Positions 7,975 through 16,939 of a stretch of 64,000 bases of DNA are shown here, one piece after another. Source of the stretch: Austwickia sp. (GTDB lineage Bacteria > Actinomycetota > Actinomycetes > Actinomycetales > Dermatophilaceae); NCBI GenBank assembly GCA_016699675.1, contig CP064985.1, forward strand, positions 3,224,001 through 3,288,000, given 5' to 3'. Position numbers and translations under genes: made by a program. Under the pieces are notes generated by a model. The model saw only the letters and a program-made list of their open reading frames with translations, had not been told where the DNA came from and ran no database searches. How positions within the stretch are numbered: the first letter of the stretch is position 1; each line of letters opens with the position of its first letter.

Positions 7975-8667
7975 ATGATCGACTTCGACGGCGTCTCCAT
8001 GCGCTACGGACGCACCCAGCGCCCGGCCCTGGACAACGTGACCCTGACCATCGGCGACGGCGAGTTCGCCTTTCTTGTCGGCGCCTCCGGTTCCGGCAAG
8101 TCGACGATGATGCGGCTCATCCTCTGCGAGGAGCGCCCCTCCGCCGGCCGGATCACCGTCGCCGGGCGGGAGGTGACGAGCATGCGCCGCCGGCAGGTGC
8201 CCAAGCTGCGCCGCGACATCGGCATGGTGTTCCAGGACTTCCGGCTGCTCCCGGACAAGACGGTCTACGACAACACCGCCTACGTCATGCATGTGCTCGG
8301 CCACCACGGTCGCGCCATCCGCCGCTCCGTCGGTGAATCGCTGGACCTGGTCGGGCTGTCGGGGATGGCCAAGCGCCTGCCGAGCGAGTTGTCCGGCGGC
8401 GAGCAGCAACGCGTCGCGATCGCCCGCGCCGTGGTGAAGAACCCCACGCTGCTGCTCGCCGACGAACCCACCGGCAACCTCGATCCCACGACGAGCCTGG
8501 GCATCGTCTCCCTGCTCGACGACATCAACGGGCGCGGCACCACAGTCGTGATGGCCACCCATGACGACGAGATCGTCAACCAGTTGCGCCGGCGGGTCAT
8601 CGAACTCGACGACGGCGCGGTCGTGCGGGATCAGGCCCGCGGCGTGTACGGCGGGGGGCAGCGATGA
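7975..8667 (+). CDS. ftsE: Cell division ATP-binding protein FtsE
   Basis: A 230-aa ABC ATPase: Walker A ASGSGKST (about residues 37-44), Q loop in VFQDFRLL, signature LSGGEQQR, and Walker B LLLADEPT. FtsE pairs with the membrane protein FtsX at the divisome and uses ATP to switch on peptidoglycan hydrolases. The stop overlaps the ftsX start by 4 bp (ATGA), so the two are co-translated. The identity is fixed by ftsX, which follows directly. Confidence 0.95.
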   Translation: MIDFDGVSMRYGRTQRPALDNVTLTIGDGEFAFLVGASGSGKSTMMRLILCEERPSAGRITVAGREVTSMRRRQVPKLRRDIGMVFQDFRLLPDKTVYDNTAYVMHVLGHHGRAIRRSVGESLDLVGLSGMAKRLPSELSGGEQQRVAIARAVVKNPTLLLADEPTGNLDPTTSLGIVSLLDDINGRGTTVVMATHDDEIVNQLRRRVIELDDGAVVRDQARGVYGGGQR

Positions 8668-9566
8668 GACCGATGTTCTTGCTGGGCGAGGCCTGGAACG
8701 GGCTGCGGCGAAGCGCCTCGATGGCCGTCTCGATCATGATCGTCACCGCGGTCTCGCTGCTCTTCTTCGGTGTCGGCCTGCTGGCGCAACGCCAGGTGGA
8801 GACCGCGAAGGGCTACTGGTACGACAAGGTCGAGGTCTCGATCTTCCTGTGCACCAAGAACTCCAGCGAGCCCACCTGCGGGCGGCAGGCCGCCACCCAG
8901 GCGCAGATCGACAAGGTCGGTGCCGACCTGGAGTCGATGAAGCCGGTCGTCAAGGAGGTCGCGTTCGAGAGTCAGGACGAGGCCTACAAGCGCTTCCGGG
9001 AGCAGTTCACCAACCCCGCCTTCCGGGATACGCCCAAGGAGGCGATCCCGGCGGCCTACCGGGTGCACCTGGCCGATCCCCAGGACTACGACAAGATGTA
9101 CGCCGCATTCAACGGGGCTCCCGGCGTGTCCACGGTCAAGGACATCCGGGCGATCCTCAACCCGCTGTTCCGGGTGATGGACGTGCTGCGGTATGTCGCG
9201 TGGGCGCTGGCCGGGCTCATGCTGGTGTGCACGATCCTGTTGACCGGCACCACGATCCGCCAGGTCGCCTACAGCCGCCGCCACGAGACCGGCATCAAGC
9301 GGGTGGTGGGCGCCAGCAAGGCCGCCATCCAGTTGCCCTTCATGCTGGAGACCGTGCTGGCCTCGCTCGCCGGCACGGGCCTCGCCGTGCTGGGCCTGTG
9401 GGCGCTGGTCCGCTTCGGCGTGAACCAACTGGCCCAGCGGTTCCAGGACTTCCGCTGGGTCGACGTGCCCGACGTCTGGGCGGTCACCCCGTGGATGGCC
9501 CTGCTCGGGTTGGGCGTCGGGGTGATCGTGTCCTGGATCGCGTTGGTGCGGTTCGTTCGCGTCTGA
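8664..9566 (+). CDS. ftsX: Cell division protein FtsX
   Basis: A 300-aa membrane protein with one N-terminal transmembrane helix (about residues 17-40), a large extracytoplasmic loop (FtsX_ECD, about 42-160) and three C-terminal helices as in the FtsX/MacB permease fold. The loop contacts murein hydrolases or their activators; the M23 coiled-coil protein encoded just downstream is a natural partner. The ECD contains two cysteines (CTKNSSEPTC) that could form a disulphide. Confidence 0.93.
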   Translation: MRPMFLLGEAWNGLRRSASMAVSIMIVTAVSLLFFGVGLLAQRQVETAKGYWYDKVEVSIFLCTKNSSEPTCGRQAATQAQIDKVGADLESMKPVVKEVAFESQDEAYKRFREQFTNPAFRDTPKEAIPAAYRVHLADPQDYDKMYAAFNGAPGVSTVKDIRAILNPLFRVMDVLRYVAWALAGLMLVCTILLTGTTIRQVAYSRRHETGIKRVVGASKAAIQLPFMLETVLASLAGTGLAVLGLWALVRFGVNQLAQRFQDFRWVDVPDVWAVTPWMALLGLGVGVIVSWIALVRFVRV

Positions 9567-9570
9567 CCGG

Positions 9571-9652
9571 GGCGCCCGTTCGCCCGCGGAGAACGCCGTA
9601 CGGCGGCCCGGCGGGGCGGCGCCCGTTCGCCCGCGGAGAACGCCGTACGGCG
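9571..9652 (+). repeat. Perfect 35-bp direct repeat with embedded palindrome
   Basis: Bases 9571-9605 recur exactly at 9618-9652 (47-bp period). Each copy ends in the perfect palindrome CGCCGTACGGCG. The repeat lies right after the ftsX stop. Each palindrome could form a hairpin, but no T-run follows. The remaining bases up to 9872 hold no gene; an AT-rich patch at 9706-9714 (TAAGATAAT) is a possible -10 region for the M23 gene. Confidence 0.85.
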
Positions 9653-9872
9653 CCGCTGGGCGCCCGTCACCGCCGGGGCCCTCAAGAGCGAGCCGCGGGG
9701 AACGATAAGATAATTCGGGGTTTCGTGCCCGCCGCGACCTTGTGGGCGTGTCGAACCGGTCGGTCAGTCCGGCTCCCCTACCGTGGAATTGGGTTTCCCC
9801 GCAGGTCGGTGCCACCAGGCGGCGGCCGAGGGTCACCCGGACAGGCAGTCGAGCACCCTAAGGCGGTCACTG

Positions 9873-11126
9873 GTGTACGAGAACGACACGAAGGCGACCT
9901 ACGCCCGACGTCGTCGACGGTCCCGAGCGGCCTGGGCCATGACGGTGGGCTGCGCCCTCGTCGCCGGGGGCACCTTCGGCGGCCCGGCCCGAGCCGACGA
10001 CATCGACGCCCAACGCGACCGCGTGAGTTCGCAACTCGACGACTCCCGCGCCAAACTCGCCAACCTGTCGGCCGCCGCCCAGGCGGCCGTTCTCGCGTTG
10101 CAGAAGACGCAGGAGAACATCGCGGCCGCCCAGCGCGCGCTGCTCTCGGCGCAGGCGCAGGAGAAGGCCGCCACCGAGCGGAAGGCCAAGATCGACGCCG
10201 ACCTGGTCAAGGCCAAGAAGGAGGAGGCGGACGGGCTCGCTCGGATCGCCGCCATCAAGGCCGAGCAGGCCCGCAACACCGACCTGCGCGACAACATCGC
10301 GCGCGAGGCCTACGAGGGATCCGGGCTCGAACGCCTGGCGGCCGTGTTGAACACGGACAAGGCCAAGGACCTCGCCAACAACATGTACGTCGTCGAGAAG
10401 GTCAACGACACCCAGAACGCCGTCTTGGCCGAGCTCGCCGCGCAGAAGGCCAAGGCGGACGCCGAGCAGGTCAAGCTGGCCGAGACCCGGCGTACGATCG
10501 CCTCTCTGCAGCTGCAGGCCCAGGCTGCCGTGGCGCAGGCCGAGGAGGCCCGCAAGCTCGCCGACCAGACGAAGGCCCAGCTCGTCACCCTCGAGGCGCA
10601 GCAGAAGACGGCGGCCGCGGCCGTCGCCGCGCAGAAGGGCGACGAGGAGAAGCGGGTCGCCCAGCTGCAGGCCGAGTCCGACCGGATCGCGGCGCTGCTG
10701 GCGGCCAAATACGGCAAGCCGAGCGCCACCTGGTCCGGCGGCAGCGGCCAGTTCGCGGTCCCGGTCAACGGGCCGGTCACCAGCGAGTTCGAGTGGCGTA
10801 TCAATCCCATCCTGGGCACCCGGGAGCTGCACTCCGGCATGGACATCGGCGTCCCCTGCGGCACGCCGGTCCACGCGAGCGGCAACGGCGAGGTCATTCA
10901 CGCGGCGCCCATGGGCGGCTACGGCAACTCGGTCTGGATCGATCACGGTGGCGGCATCGTCACGACGTACAACCACATGCAGGGCTACGCGACGAGCGTC
11001 GGCGCGTCGGTCTCGCGGGGCGCCGTGATCGGGTACGTCGGGTCGACCGGTCTGTCCACCGGCTGCCACATGCACTGGGAGGTCCGCGTGGGCGGCGCCC
11101 CCGTGAACCCGCGAGGCTGGTTCTGA
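9873..11126 (+). CDS. Secreted coiled-coil M23 peptidase (murein hydrolase or activator)
   Basis: A 417-aa protein. The GTG start at 9873 has AGGCGG 6 bp upstream; the frame is open from 9783. An Arg-rich start and hydrophobic segment (AWAMTVGCALVAGGTF) form a signal peptide ending near ARADD. A long coiled coil of about 230 residues (Ala/Gln/Lys/Glu-rich) follows, then a C-terminal M23 LytM domain with metal ligands H in LHSGMDIG and HMHWEV. Length and layout match EnvC/RipC-type proteins controlled by FtsEX, whose genes lie immediately upstream. Because the ligands are intact it may be an active endopeptidase rather than only an activator. Confidence 0.85.
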   Translation: MYENDTKATYARRRRRSRAAWAMTVGCALVAGGTFGGPARADDIDAQRDRVSSQLDDSRAKLANLSAAAQAAVLALQKTQENIAAAQRALLSAQAQEKAATERKAKIDADLVKAKKEEADGLARIAAIKAEQARNTDLRDNIAREAYEGSGLERLAAVLNTDKAKDLANNMYVVEKVNDTQNAVLAELAAQKAKADAEQVKLAETRRTIASLQLQAQAAVAQAEEARKLADQTKAQLVTLEAQQKTAAAAVAAQKGDEEKRVAQLQAESDRIAALLAAKYGKPSATWSGGSGQFAVPVNGPVTSEFEWRINPILGTRELHSGMDIGVPCGTPVHASGNGEVIHAAPMGGYGNSVWIDHGGGIVTTYNHMQGYATSVGASVSRGAVIGYVGSTGLSTGCHMHWEVRVGGAPVNPRGWF

Positions 11127-11151
11127 CGCCGCTGCCTTAGGCTTGGCCCTC

Positions 11152-11631
11152 ATGGGCGCTCAGGGCAGGGACAAGGGCATCAACGTCGTCGCCCGCAATC
11201 GCAAGGCGCGCCACGACTACCACATCGAGGCGACCGTCGAGGCCGGGCTGGTGCTGCAGGGCACCGAGGTGAAGTCGCTGCGGATGGGACGGGCCTCGCT
11301 GGTCGACGGGTTCGCGACGATCGCCGACGGCGAGGCCTGGCTGGAGGGGGTCCACATCCCCGAGTACACCCAGGGCACTTGGACCAACCACGCGGCGCGG
11401 CGCAAGCGCAAGCTGCTGATGCACCGCGACGAGATCGCCAAGCTGGCCGGCAAGAGCAAGGAGGCCGGGCACACCCTCGTGCCCCTGGCCCTGTACTTCA
11501 AGGACGGCCGCGCCAAGGTCGAGATCGCCCTCGCCAAGGGAAAGAAGGAGTACGACAAGCGGCATGCTCTGCGGGAACGGCAGGATCGTCGCGAGGCCGA
11601 GCGCGCCATGTCGCATCGTGCGGAGCGCTAG
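11152..11631 (+). CDS. smpB: SsrA-binding protein
   Basis: A 159-aa protein that binds the tRNA-like part of tmRNA and delivers it to stalled ribosomes. It has the typical N-terminal VVARNRKARHDYHIEATVEAG, the core LQGTEVKSLRMGRASL, and the basic tail KKEYDKRHALRERQDRREAERAM that enters the decoding centre. The start is ATG at 11152. The tmRNA gene lies 0.7 kb downstream. Confidence 0.96.
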   Translation: MGAQGRDKGINVVARNRKARHDYHIEATVEAGLVLQGTEVKSLRMGRASLVDGFATIADGEAWLEGVHIPEYTQGTWTNHAARRKRKLLMHRDEIAKLAGKSKEAGHTLVPLALYFKDGRAKVEIALAKGKKEYDKRHALRERQDRREAERAMSHRAER

Positions 11632-11700
11632 GCTGCCAGCAACGGGCCGACCCCTGAACGTCTCGGGCCGGCGCAGTGGCGAGAGAGGGAGTTTCCGGCG

Positions 11701-12114
11701 ATGAGCGATGACGTCGTGACCGTGCTCGAGGAGAACCGCTGCTGGGAGCTGCTGGAGTCCCACGAGTTCGGGCGGTTGGCGTTCTCCGTGGCGAACGACC
11801 CCGACATCTGCCCGGTCAACTACTGCGCCCGCGACGGGAAGATCTACATCCGCACCGCGTCGGGGTCCAAGCTGCTCAGCGTGACGATCAACCACAAGAT
11901 TGCCTTCGAGTTCGACCAGGTCCGGCCCACCGAGGCGACCAGCGTCATCATCTATGGCCGCGCGCGTGAGCTCGACTCCGACGAGGAGCGCGAGTTCTTC
12001 GAGACGTTGCCGCTGCGCCCCTGGGTGTCCACCGCCAAGTACCACTACCTCGAGATCACCCCGGACCAGGTCAGCGGTCGGCGGTTCAAGCTCGGGGCGC
12101 GCGGCGAGGACTGA
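11701..12114 (+). CDS. Pyridoxamine 5'-phosphate oxidase-like FMN-binding protein
   Basis: A 137-aa split-barrel protein of the PNPOx-like group: LLESHEFGRLAFS near the N terminus, PVNYCARDGKIYIRTASGSKLLS, and a closing YHYLEITPDQVSGRRF. Such small proteins bind FMN, F420 or haem; the true substrate cannot be told. It lies between smpB and tmRNA on the same strand with no evident functional link. Confidence 0.8.
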   Translation: MSDDVVTVLEENRCWELLESHEFGRLAFSVANDPDICPVNYCARDGKIYIRTASGSKLLSVTINHKIAFEFDQVRPTEATSVIIYGRARELDSDEEREFFETLPLRPWVSTAKYHYLEITPDQVSGRRFKLGARGED

Positions 12115-12341
12115 CCGACCAGCCCGGCTCGCGCGGGCCGGGCCGCCCGGCTCGGGCCCCTCGGGCATCTCGGGCCAGCCGGCTGGCTCGGGGCCTGCAA
12201 GCTGGCCGGCCGGAATAAGCGGTCGAGCTCCCGGCGTTGGCCGAGGTATCCTGAAAGACCGCATGACGGTACGGCGTCGCCCAGCGACGACGTACGGTCT
12301 GGTGGGTTTGAGAACTGCACAGCGTGACGTGCCCGCCCCAA

Positions 12342-12709
12342 GGGGGTGATCGGTTTCGACGACGGTCGTCATTCCAGGGGAAGCGGGTCGAGGATGTCGG
12401 GTTATCTCGTAAACGATCCCGGCAAACCAATAGGTGCCGATTCCAAGCGCACCGACTTCGCCCTCGCCGCCTGAGCGAGCCTCGAAGTCCGTCAGCCTGA
12501 GTTCGCTGCCGACTCAGTTCCTGGCGTCAGTTAGGTAGCTTGCTGCGCCGTCATGTCGGGGGACGTGCGCGGGACTCTTACTCGACTGGGCCTGTCAGGG
12601 GACGTGTGCGCGCGAGCCCTGAGGCCGAGAAAATCCATAGCGCACTGCACCCGGAGAAGTCCTGGTTCGGTGCCGGCGGACGCGGGTTCGATTCCCGCCA
12701 CCTCCACCA
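12342..12709 (+). ncRNA. ssrA: Transfer-messenger RNA
   Basis: The 5' end GGGGGTG (12342-12348) pairs with CACCTCC (12699-12705), followed by encoded ACCA. The 5' part continues as ATCGGTTTCGAC, and the T arm GCGGG-TTCGATT-CCCGC precedes the 3' acceptor strand. The resume codon is GCC at 12436; the tag reading frame 12436-12474 encodes ADSKRTDFALAA and stops at TGA. With SmpB it rescues stalled ribosomes and tags the products for proteolysis. Length 368 nt. Confidence 0.96.
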
Positions 12710-12735
12710 ACCGCGGACACGTCACGCAGGGCCGC

Positions 12736-12770
12736 GAAAAGGGCTCACCCGCTGCGGGTGAGCCCTTTTC
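12736..12770. terminator. Intrinsic terminator, bidirectional
   Basis: AAAAGGGCTCACCCG, a CTGC loop and the exact complement ending in CCCTTTT (to 12769). A run of four A on one side and four T on the other lets it end both tmRNA (plus) and thioredoxin (minus) transcripts. Confidence 0.92.
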
Positions 12771-12775
12771 GTACG

Positions 12776-13156
12776 TCAGGCCTCCGGCTGGTCGGCGGCC
12801 TGCTGCCTGGCGATCTCGGCGCGGACCTCGTCCATGTCGATGCCGCGCATCTGCTCGATGACCTGGTCGAGGGCCTGGGCGGGCAACGCGCCCGGCTGGG
12901 CGAACAGCAACACCCCGTCCCGGAACCCGAAGATGGTCGGGATCGAGGTGATCTCCAGCATCCCGGCGAGCTGCGGCTCGGCCTCGGTGTCCAGCTTGGC
13001 GAACGTGACGTCGGCGTGCTTCTCGGACGCGGCCTCGAAGACCGGCGCGAACTGGCGGCACGGGCCGCACCACGCGGCCCAGGCATCCACCAGGACGATG
13101 CCGTCTTGGGTGACGGTCTTCTCGAAGGTGTCGGCGGTCAGCGCTTGGGTGCTCAT
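12776..13156 (-). CDS. Thioredoxin
   Basis: A 126-aa thioredoxin with the redox motif AWCGPCRQ and the cis-Pro loop SIPTIFGFRDG. The start is set at ATG 13156 (MSTQALTADTF); the open frame upstream to 13270 has no family resemblance. It is transcribed divergently from the DEAD-box helicase and ends at the shared terminator after tmRNA. Confidence 0.9.
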   Translation of the reverse strand: MSTQALTADTFEKTVTQDGIVLVDAWAAWCGPCRQFAPVFEAASEKHADVTFAKLDTEAEPQLAGMLEITSIPTIFGFRDGVLLFAQPGALPAQALDQVIEQMRGIDMDEVRAEIARQQAADQPEA

Positions 13157-13462
13157 GCCTTGCCCAACGACGATCCCCGGGCGGGCATTCCCCGGCCCTC
13201 GCGCGGGCCGAAGCCCGGCCGCTGGTAGGATGGCTTCCGCCCGCTCACCGCGGGTCTTTTTCCGCAGCACGCGGACCTGGTCGCGAGCACTCCGCTCGCG
13301 CGGGACACCTCCACTTCAGCCCTGGTAGGCATTGCGGCCTGCCAAGGCCCGCCGGGACAGGCGACCCGTCTCCCGGCCCGTTCGCCGGTCTCCGACCGGC
13401 GACGGCACGATCCGCGAATCATGGTGCGGCTCATCGTGCCCGCCACACCGAAGGACAGCACG
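13157..13462 (+). promoter_or_regulatory. Structured leader upstream of the DEAD-box helicase, candidate attenuator
   Basis: About 300 bp without a gene. On the plus strand there is an intrinsic terminator (CCCGC 13240-13244, GCGGG 13250-13254, then TCTTTTT). An upstream arm CGGGCCGAAGCC (13204-13215) can instead pair, with one mismatch, with GGCTTCCGCCCG (13232-13243), which uses the terminator's 5' arm. Two further hairpins follow (CGCGAGC/GCTCGCG at 13282-13300, and CGCCGGTC/GACCGGCG near 13384-13402). This terminator/antiterminator arrangement suggests transcript attenuation of the helicase gene. It is an inference from sequence only. Confidence 0.45.
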
Positions 13463-15853
13463 ATGAAGGCCAGCAAGACGACCGCGCGCGCCAAAGCGCG
13501 GTGGAGCACCGCCCAGAAGGCCGAGGCCCGCAAGGCCCGCGGCGGAGCCGCGCCCGCGCGCGGATCCGCACCGGGGGCCCGCGAGGCGGCGAAACGGTAC
13601 GCCAAGACCGGCGCCCCCTTCCGCCCCCGCCGTTCCGATGACCGCGCCGCCGACGCGGCCGGTCAGCTGGGATCGGGGTATCGGGGCGAGCGGCCCCGGT
13701 CCGATGAGCGGCCCCGCTACGGGGACAAGCCGCGCTTCGCTCGGGACGATCGCCAGGATGCGCGGCCGGCTCGCCGGGACGACCGGGCGCCGTACGGCCG
13801 CACGGCCGACCAGGGCGCGCGGCCCCGCTACGGCGACCAGCCGCGCTACGAGCGTGACGACCGCCGCGACCAGCGGCCCCGCTACGGAGACAAGGCCCGC
13901 TACGAGCGGGACGATCGCCGGGATGCGCGGCCGGCGCGTCGGGACGACCGGGCGCCGTACGGCCGCACGGCCGACCAGGGGGAGCGCCCTCGCTACGAGC
14001 GTCGGGACGAGCGTCCTCGCTTCGACCGTCCCCGGTCGGATGAGCGACCCCGGTCGGATGAGCGGCCCCGGTACGGGGACAAGCCGCGCTACGAGCGGGA
14101 CGATCGCCGCGACGATCGGCCCCGCTACGGCGAGAAGCCGCGCTACGAGCGGGACGACCGCCGGGACCAGCGGACGCCGAACCGGGACGATCGCACGCCG
14201 TACCGTCGCGCTGCCGACCACGGCGACCGCCCTCGCGACGACCGGTCCTGGCAGCCGCGCACCGAGCGGTGGGAGCGGCAGGGCGATGCGCAGCGGCCTC
14301 ACCGCGGCGACGACCGACCGGGCCGCGACCAGGACCGCGCCCCGGCAGGGCCGCCGCGCTGGCGGGACCCCGACCAGGGCGCTTACCGCGGCGGCGAGCC
14401 GCGGCGCACCGACCGCCGGTACGGCGAGGGCCGGCCGGCCCACCGCCCCGACCCGCACGCCGACCGGATGCGCCGGCAGGAACCCCAGAGCCGGGAGATC
14501 CCGGATCGCGGGCCGCTGCCGGACCCGACCGTCGCCCCTGACAACGCCTTCAGCGCGCTGGGGCTGCCGGAGGTGCTGGTGCGGCGACTGGCCCGCGACG
14601 GCATCACCGAACCGTTCCCGATCCAGGCGGCCACCATCCCGGACGCGCTGGCCGGCCGTGACGTCCTCGGCCGGGGCCGCACCGGCTCCGGCAAGACGCT
14701 CGCGTTCGGGCTGCCGACGCTGACCCGGCTCGCCGCGGGCGAGCCGGCGGCCCCCAAGCGTCCCAAGGCGCTGGTCCTGGTGCCCACGCGGGAGCTGGCG
14801 ATCCAGGTCAGCGACGCACTGGAGCCCCTGGCCCACGTGGCCGGGGTGCGGCACAAGCTCGTCGCGGGCGGGCTCGCCTACGCGACGCAGTTCGCGGCGC
14901 TGGAGCGCGGCGTGGACCTGCTGATCGCGACGCCGGGCCGGCTCATCGACCTGGTCGACCGCGGCGCGGTTGCGCTCGACGCGGTCGAGGTCGCGATCCT
15001 CGACGAGGCCGACCACATGGCCGACATGGGCTTCCTGCCCGACGTCACGGCGCTGCTCGACATGATTCCGCCCGGCGGCCAGCGCCTGCTGTTCTCGGCG
15101 ACGCTGGATAAGGGCATCGACGAGCTGGTCGAGCGCTACCTCACCGACCCGGTGGAGCACGCCACCGACGCGGCGACCGCGAGCGTGACCACGATGGAGC
15201 ACCACGTCCTGCTGGTCGAGCCGACGCACAAGAAGCTGGTCACCGCGCAGGTCGCCAACCGGGACGGCCGCACGATCGTCTTCGTGCGCACCAAGCTGGG
15301 CGCCGACCGGGTGGCCCGGGAGATCCGCGAGCAGGGCGTGCTCGCCGCGGCGCTGCACGGCGGGCTCAACCAGGGCGCCCGCAACCGGGTGCTCGCGGCC
15401 TTCCGCGACGGCCGGATGCCCGTGCTGGTCGCCACGGACGTGGCCGCGCGGGGCATTCACGTCGACGACGTCTCCGTCGTGCTGCAGGTCGACCCGCCGA
15501 TGGACGGCAAGGACTACCTGCACCGCGCCGGCCGCACGGCCCGCGCCGGGGAGCCCGGCACCGTGGTGACGCTGGCGCTGCCGCACCAACGCCGTACGGT
15601 CGAGCGTCTCGTTGCGGCGGCCGGCGTGGACGTCGTCCCCGTGGCCGCAGGTCCCGGCGACGAGGCGCTGCTGGCGGCCACCGGCGCCCGACGGACGACC
15701 GGCATCCCCGTCCCCGAGGAGTCCTACCTGCGGATCGTGGAGCCGCCGCCGCGCCGGCGACCCATGCGGCGGCCGGAGGGCCCCGGCGGCCCCGGGCGGC
15801 GTCCGGCCCGCGAGGGGGACCGCCGACGCATGAAGGGGCGCGAAGCCGGGTAG
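13463..15853 (+). CDS. DEAD-box RNA helicase with long Arg/Asp-rich repeat region
   Basis: About 796 aa from the ATG at 13463 (AAGGA upstream); an in-frame ATG at 13421 lacks a ribosome site. The N-terminal 350 residues or so are low-complexity, with many imperfect copies of a PRYxDKPRYERDDRRD-type unit, so probably disordered and RNA-binding. The helicase core follows: Q motif with FPIQ, GRTGSGKT, PTRELA, TPGRLIDL, DEADHM, SAT, then ATDVAARGIHVDDV and HRAGRTARAG. The C terminus is again Arg-rich. It resembles CsdA/RhlE-type helicases acting on ribosomal RNA or mRNA. The position of the disordered region before rather than after the core is notable. Confidence 0.92.
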   Translation: MKASKTTARAKARWSTAQKAEARKARGGAAPARGSAPGAREAAKRYAKTGAPFRPRRSDDRAADAAGQLGSGYRGERPRSDERPRYGDKPRFARDDRQDARPARRDDRAPYGRTADQGARPRYGDQPRYERDDRRDQRPRYGDKARYERDDRRDARPARRDDRAPYGRTADQGERPRYERRDERPRFDRPRSDERPRSDERPRYGDKPRYERDDRRDDRPRYGEKPRYERDDRRDQRTPNRDDRTPYRRAADHGDRPRDDRSWQPRTERWERQGDAQRPHRGDDRPGRDQDRAPAGPPRWRDPDQGAYRGGEPRRTDRRYGEGRPAHRPDPHADRMRRQEPQSREIPDRGPLPDPTVAPDNAFSALGLPEVLVRRLARDGITEPFPIQAATIPDALAGRDVLGRGRTGSGKTLAFGLPTLTRLAAGEPAAPKRPKALVLVPTRELAIQVSDALEPLAHVAGVRHKLVAGGLAYATQFAALERGVDLLIATPGRLIDLVDRGAVALDAVEVAILDEADHMADMGFLPDVTALLDMIPPGGQRLLFSATLDKGIDELVERYLTDPVEHATDAATASVTTMEHHVLLVEPTHKKLVTAQVANRDGRTIVFVRTKLGADRVAREIREQGVLAAALHGGLNQGARNRVLAAFRDGRMPVLVATDVAARGIHVDDVSVVLQVDPPMDGKDYLHRAGRTARAGEPGTVVTLALPHQRRTVERLVAAAGVDVVPVAAGPGDEALLAATGARRTTGIPVPEESYLRIVEPPPRRRPMRRPEGPGGPGRRPAREGDRRRMKGREAG

Positions 15854-15862
15854 CCCATCGTC

Positions 15863-16417
15863 GTGACGACCTCGCTGACCGGGAAGCTCCTCGTCGCGAC
15901 GCCGCGCATCACCGAACCGATGTTCCGGCGCAGCGTCGTCCTGCTGCTGCACCACGACGAGGCGGGCGCCCACGGCGTCGTCCTGAACAAGGCGCTCGGC
16001 GTCGCCGTGGACCGCGTGCTGACCGGGTGGTCGACGCACCTCAGCGAGCCCGCCGAGCTGTTCCAGGGCGGGCCGGTGGGGCTCGACACGGCGCTGGGAC
16101 TGGGCTGGTTGGCCGGCGCCGGCGACCCGCCCTGCGTCCACCGCCTGTTCGGCCCCGTCGGCGTCGTCGACCTGGACAGCGATCCGGCGGAGGTGGCCCG
16201 CCACGTGGGCGGCCTGCGCATCTACGCGGGGTACTCCGGCTGGGGCGCGGGCCAGCTGGAGGCGGAGTTGGCCGAGGACAGCTGGTACGTCGTGGGCCGC
16301 GAGACCACCGACGTGTTCAGCCCCGAACCGACCGGGCTGTGGCGCCGGGTGCTGCGGCGGCAGCGCAACCGCCTCGCCTTCGTGGCGTACCTGCCCGACG
16401 ATCCCGAGCGCAACTGA
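15863..16417 (+). CDS. YqgE/AlgH family protein
   Basis: A 184-aa protein of the YqgE/AlgH (DUF179) family: LTGKLLVATPRITEPMFRRSVVLLL at the N terminus and FQGGPVGLD, then the YSGWGAGQLEAEL motif typical of the family. The biochemical role of the family is not settled. The GTG start is 9 bp after the helicase stop, so co-transcription is likely. Confidence 0.9.
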   Translation: MTTSLTGKLLVATPRITEPMFRRSVVLLLHHDEAGAHGVVLNKALGVAVDRVLTGWSTHLSEPAELFQGGPVGLDTALGLGWLAGAGDPPCVHRLFGPVGVVDLDSDPAEVARHVGGLRIYAGYSGWGAGQLEAELAEDSWYVVGRETTDVFSPEPTGLWRRVLRRQRNRLAFVAYLPDDPERN

Positions 16418-16480
16418 GGCTCGGGCGGGACGCGAGCGGGGCCGGGCCGGGCGAATCGCGCGGGGCCTACACTGGCGCGC

Positions 16481-16855
16481 ATGACCTCGCCGAACCCGCC
16501 ATCCGTTGCCTGGGGCCCTGGTGGAGGCCTCGCCAGCGCGGAGCCGCCGATGCCGCCGGACCCGTTCGACCCGTACGGCCCTGGCGGGCCCCTCGGCCCC
16601 GGCACCGCCACCTCGGTCCTGGAGCGCGAGGAGACCGCGACCCAGACGCAGCTGTCGGAGCCGGGCGACCACGAGCGCTTCGCGCACTACGTCCGCAAGG
16701 AGAAGATCCTCGAGAGCGCCCTGTCGGGACAGCCGGTGATCGCCCTGTGCGGCAAGGTCTGGGTGCCCGGCCGAGACCCCAACCGGTTCCCGGTCTGCCC
16801 GGTCTGCAAGGAGATCTACGAGGGCCTTCGCGAGCCGGCGGACGGCGAGGAGTAG
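16481..16855 (+). CDS. DUF3039 family protein
   Basis: A 124-aa protein. The first half is Pro/Gly-rich and probably disordered. The second half is the conserved actinobacterial DUF3039 block (HYVRKEKILESALSG, then ALCGKVWVPGRDPNRFPVCPVC). The C-x8-... and CPVC cysteines may bind a metal. It is commonly encoded beside the helicase that follows here. Function unknown. Confidence 0.85.
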   Translation: MTSPNPPSVAWGPGGGLASAEPPMPPDPFDPYGPGGPLGPGTATSVLEREETATQTQLSEPGDHERFAHYVRKEKILESALSGQPVIALCGKVWVPGRDPNRFPVCPVCKEIYEGLREPADGEE

Positions 16856-16939
16856 CCCCCTCAGGGTGAGATCGCCGACACGCCAGGTCCGGTGGGCGCG
16901 CGGGGAGCCCGCCGTCCGGTCGGGTACGGTGGCCGGGCG

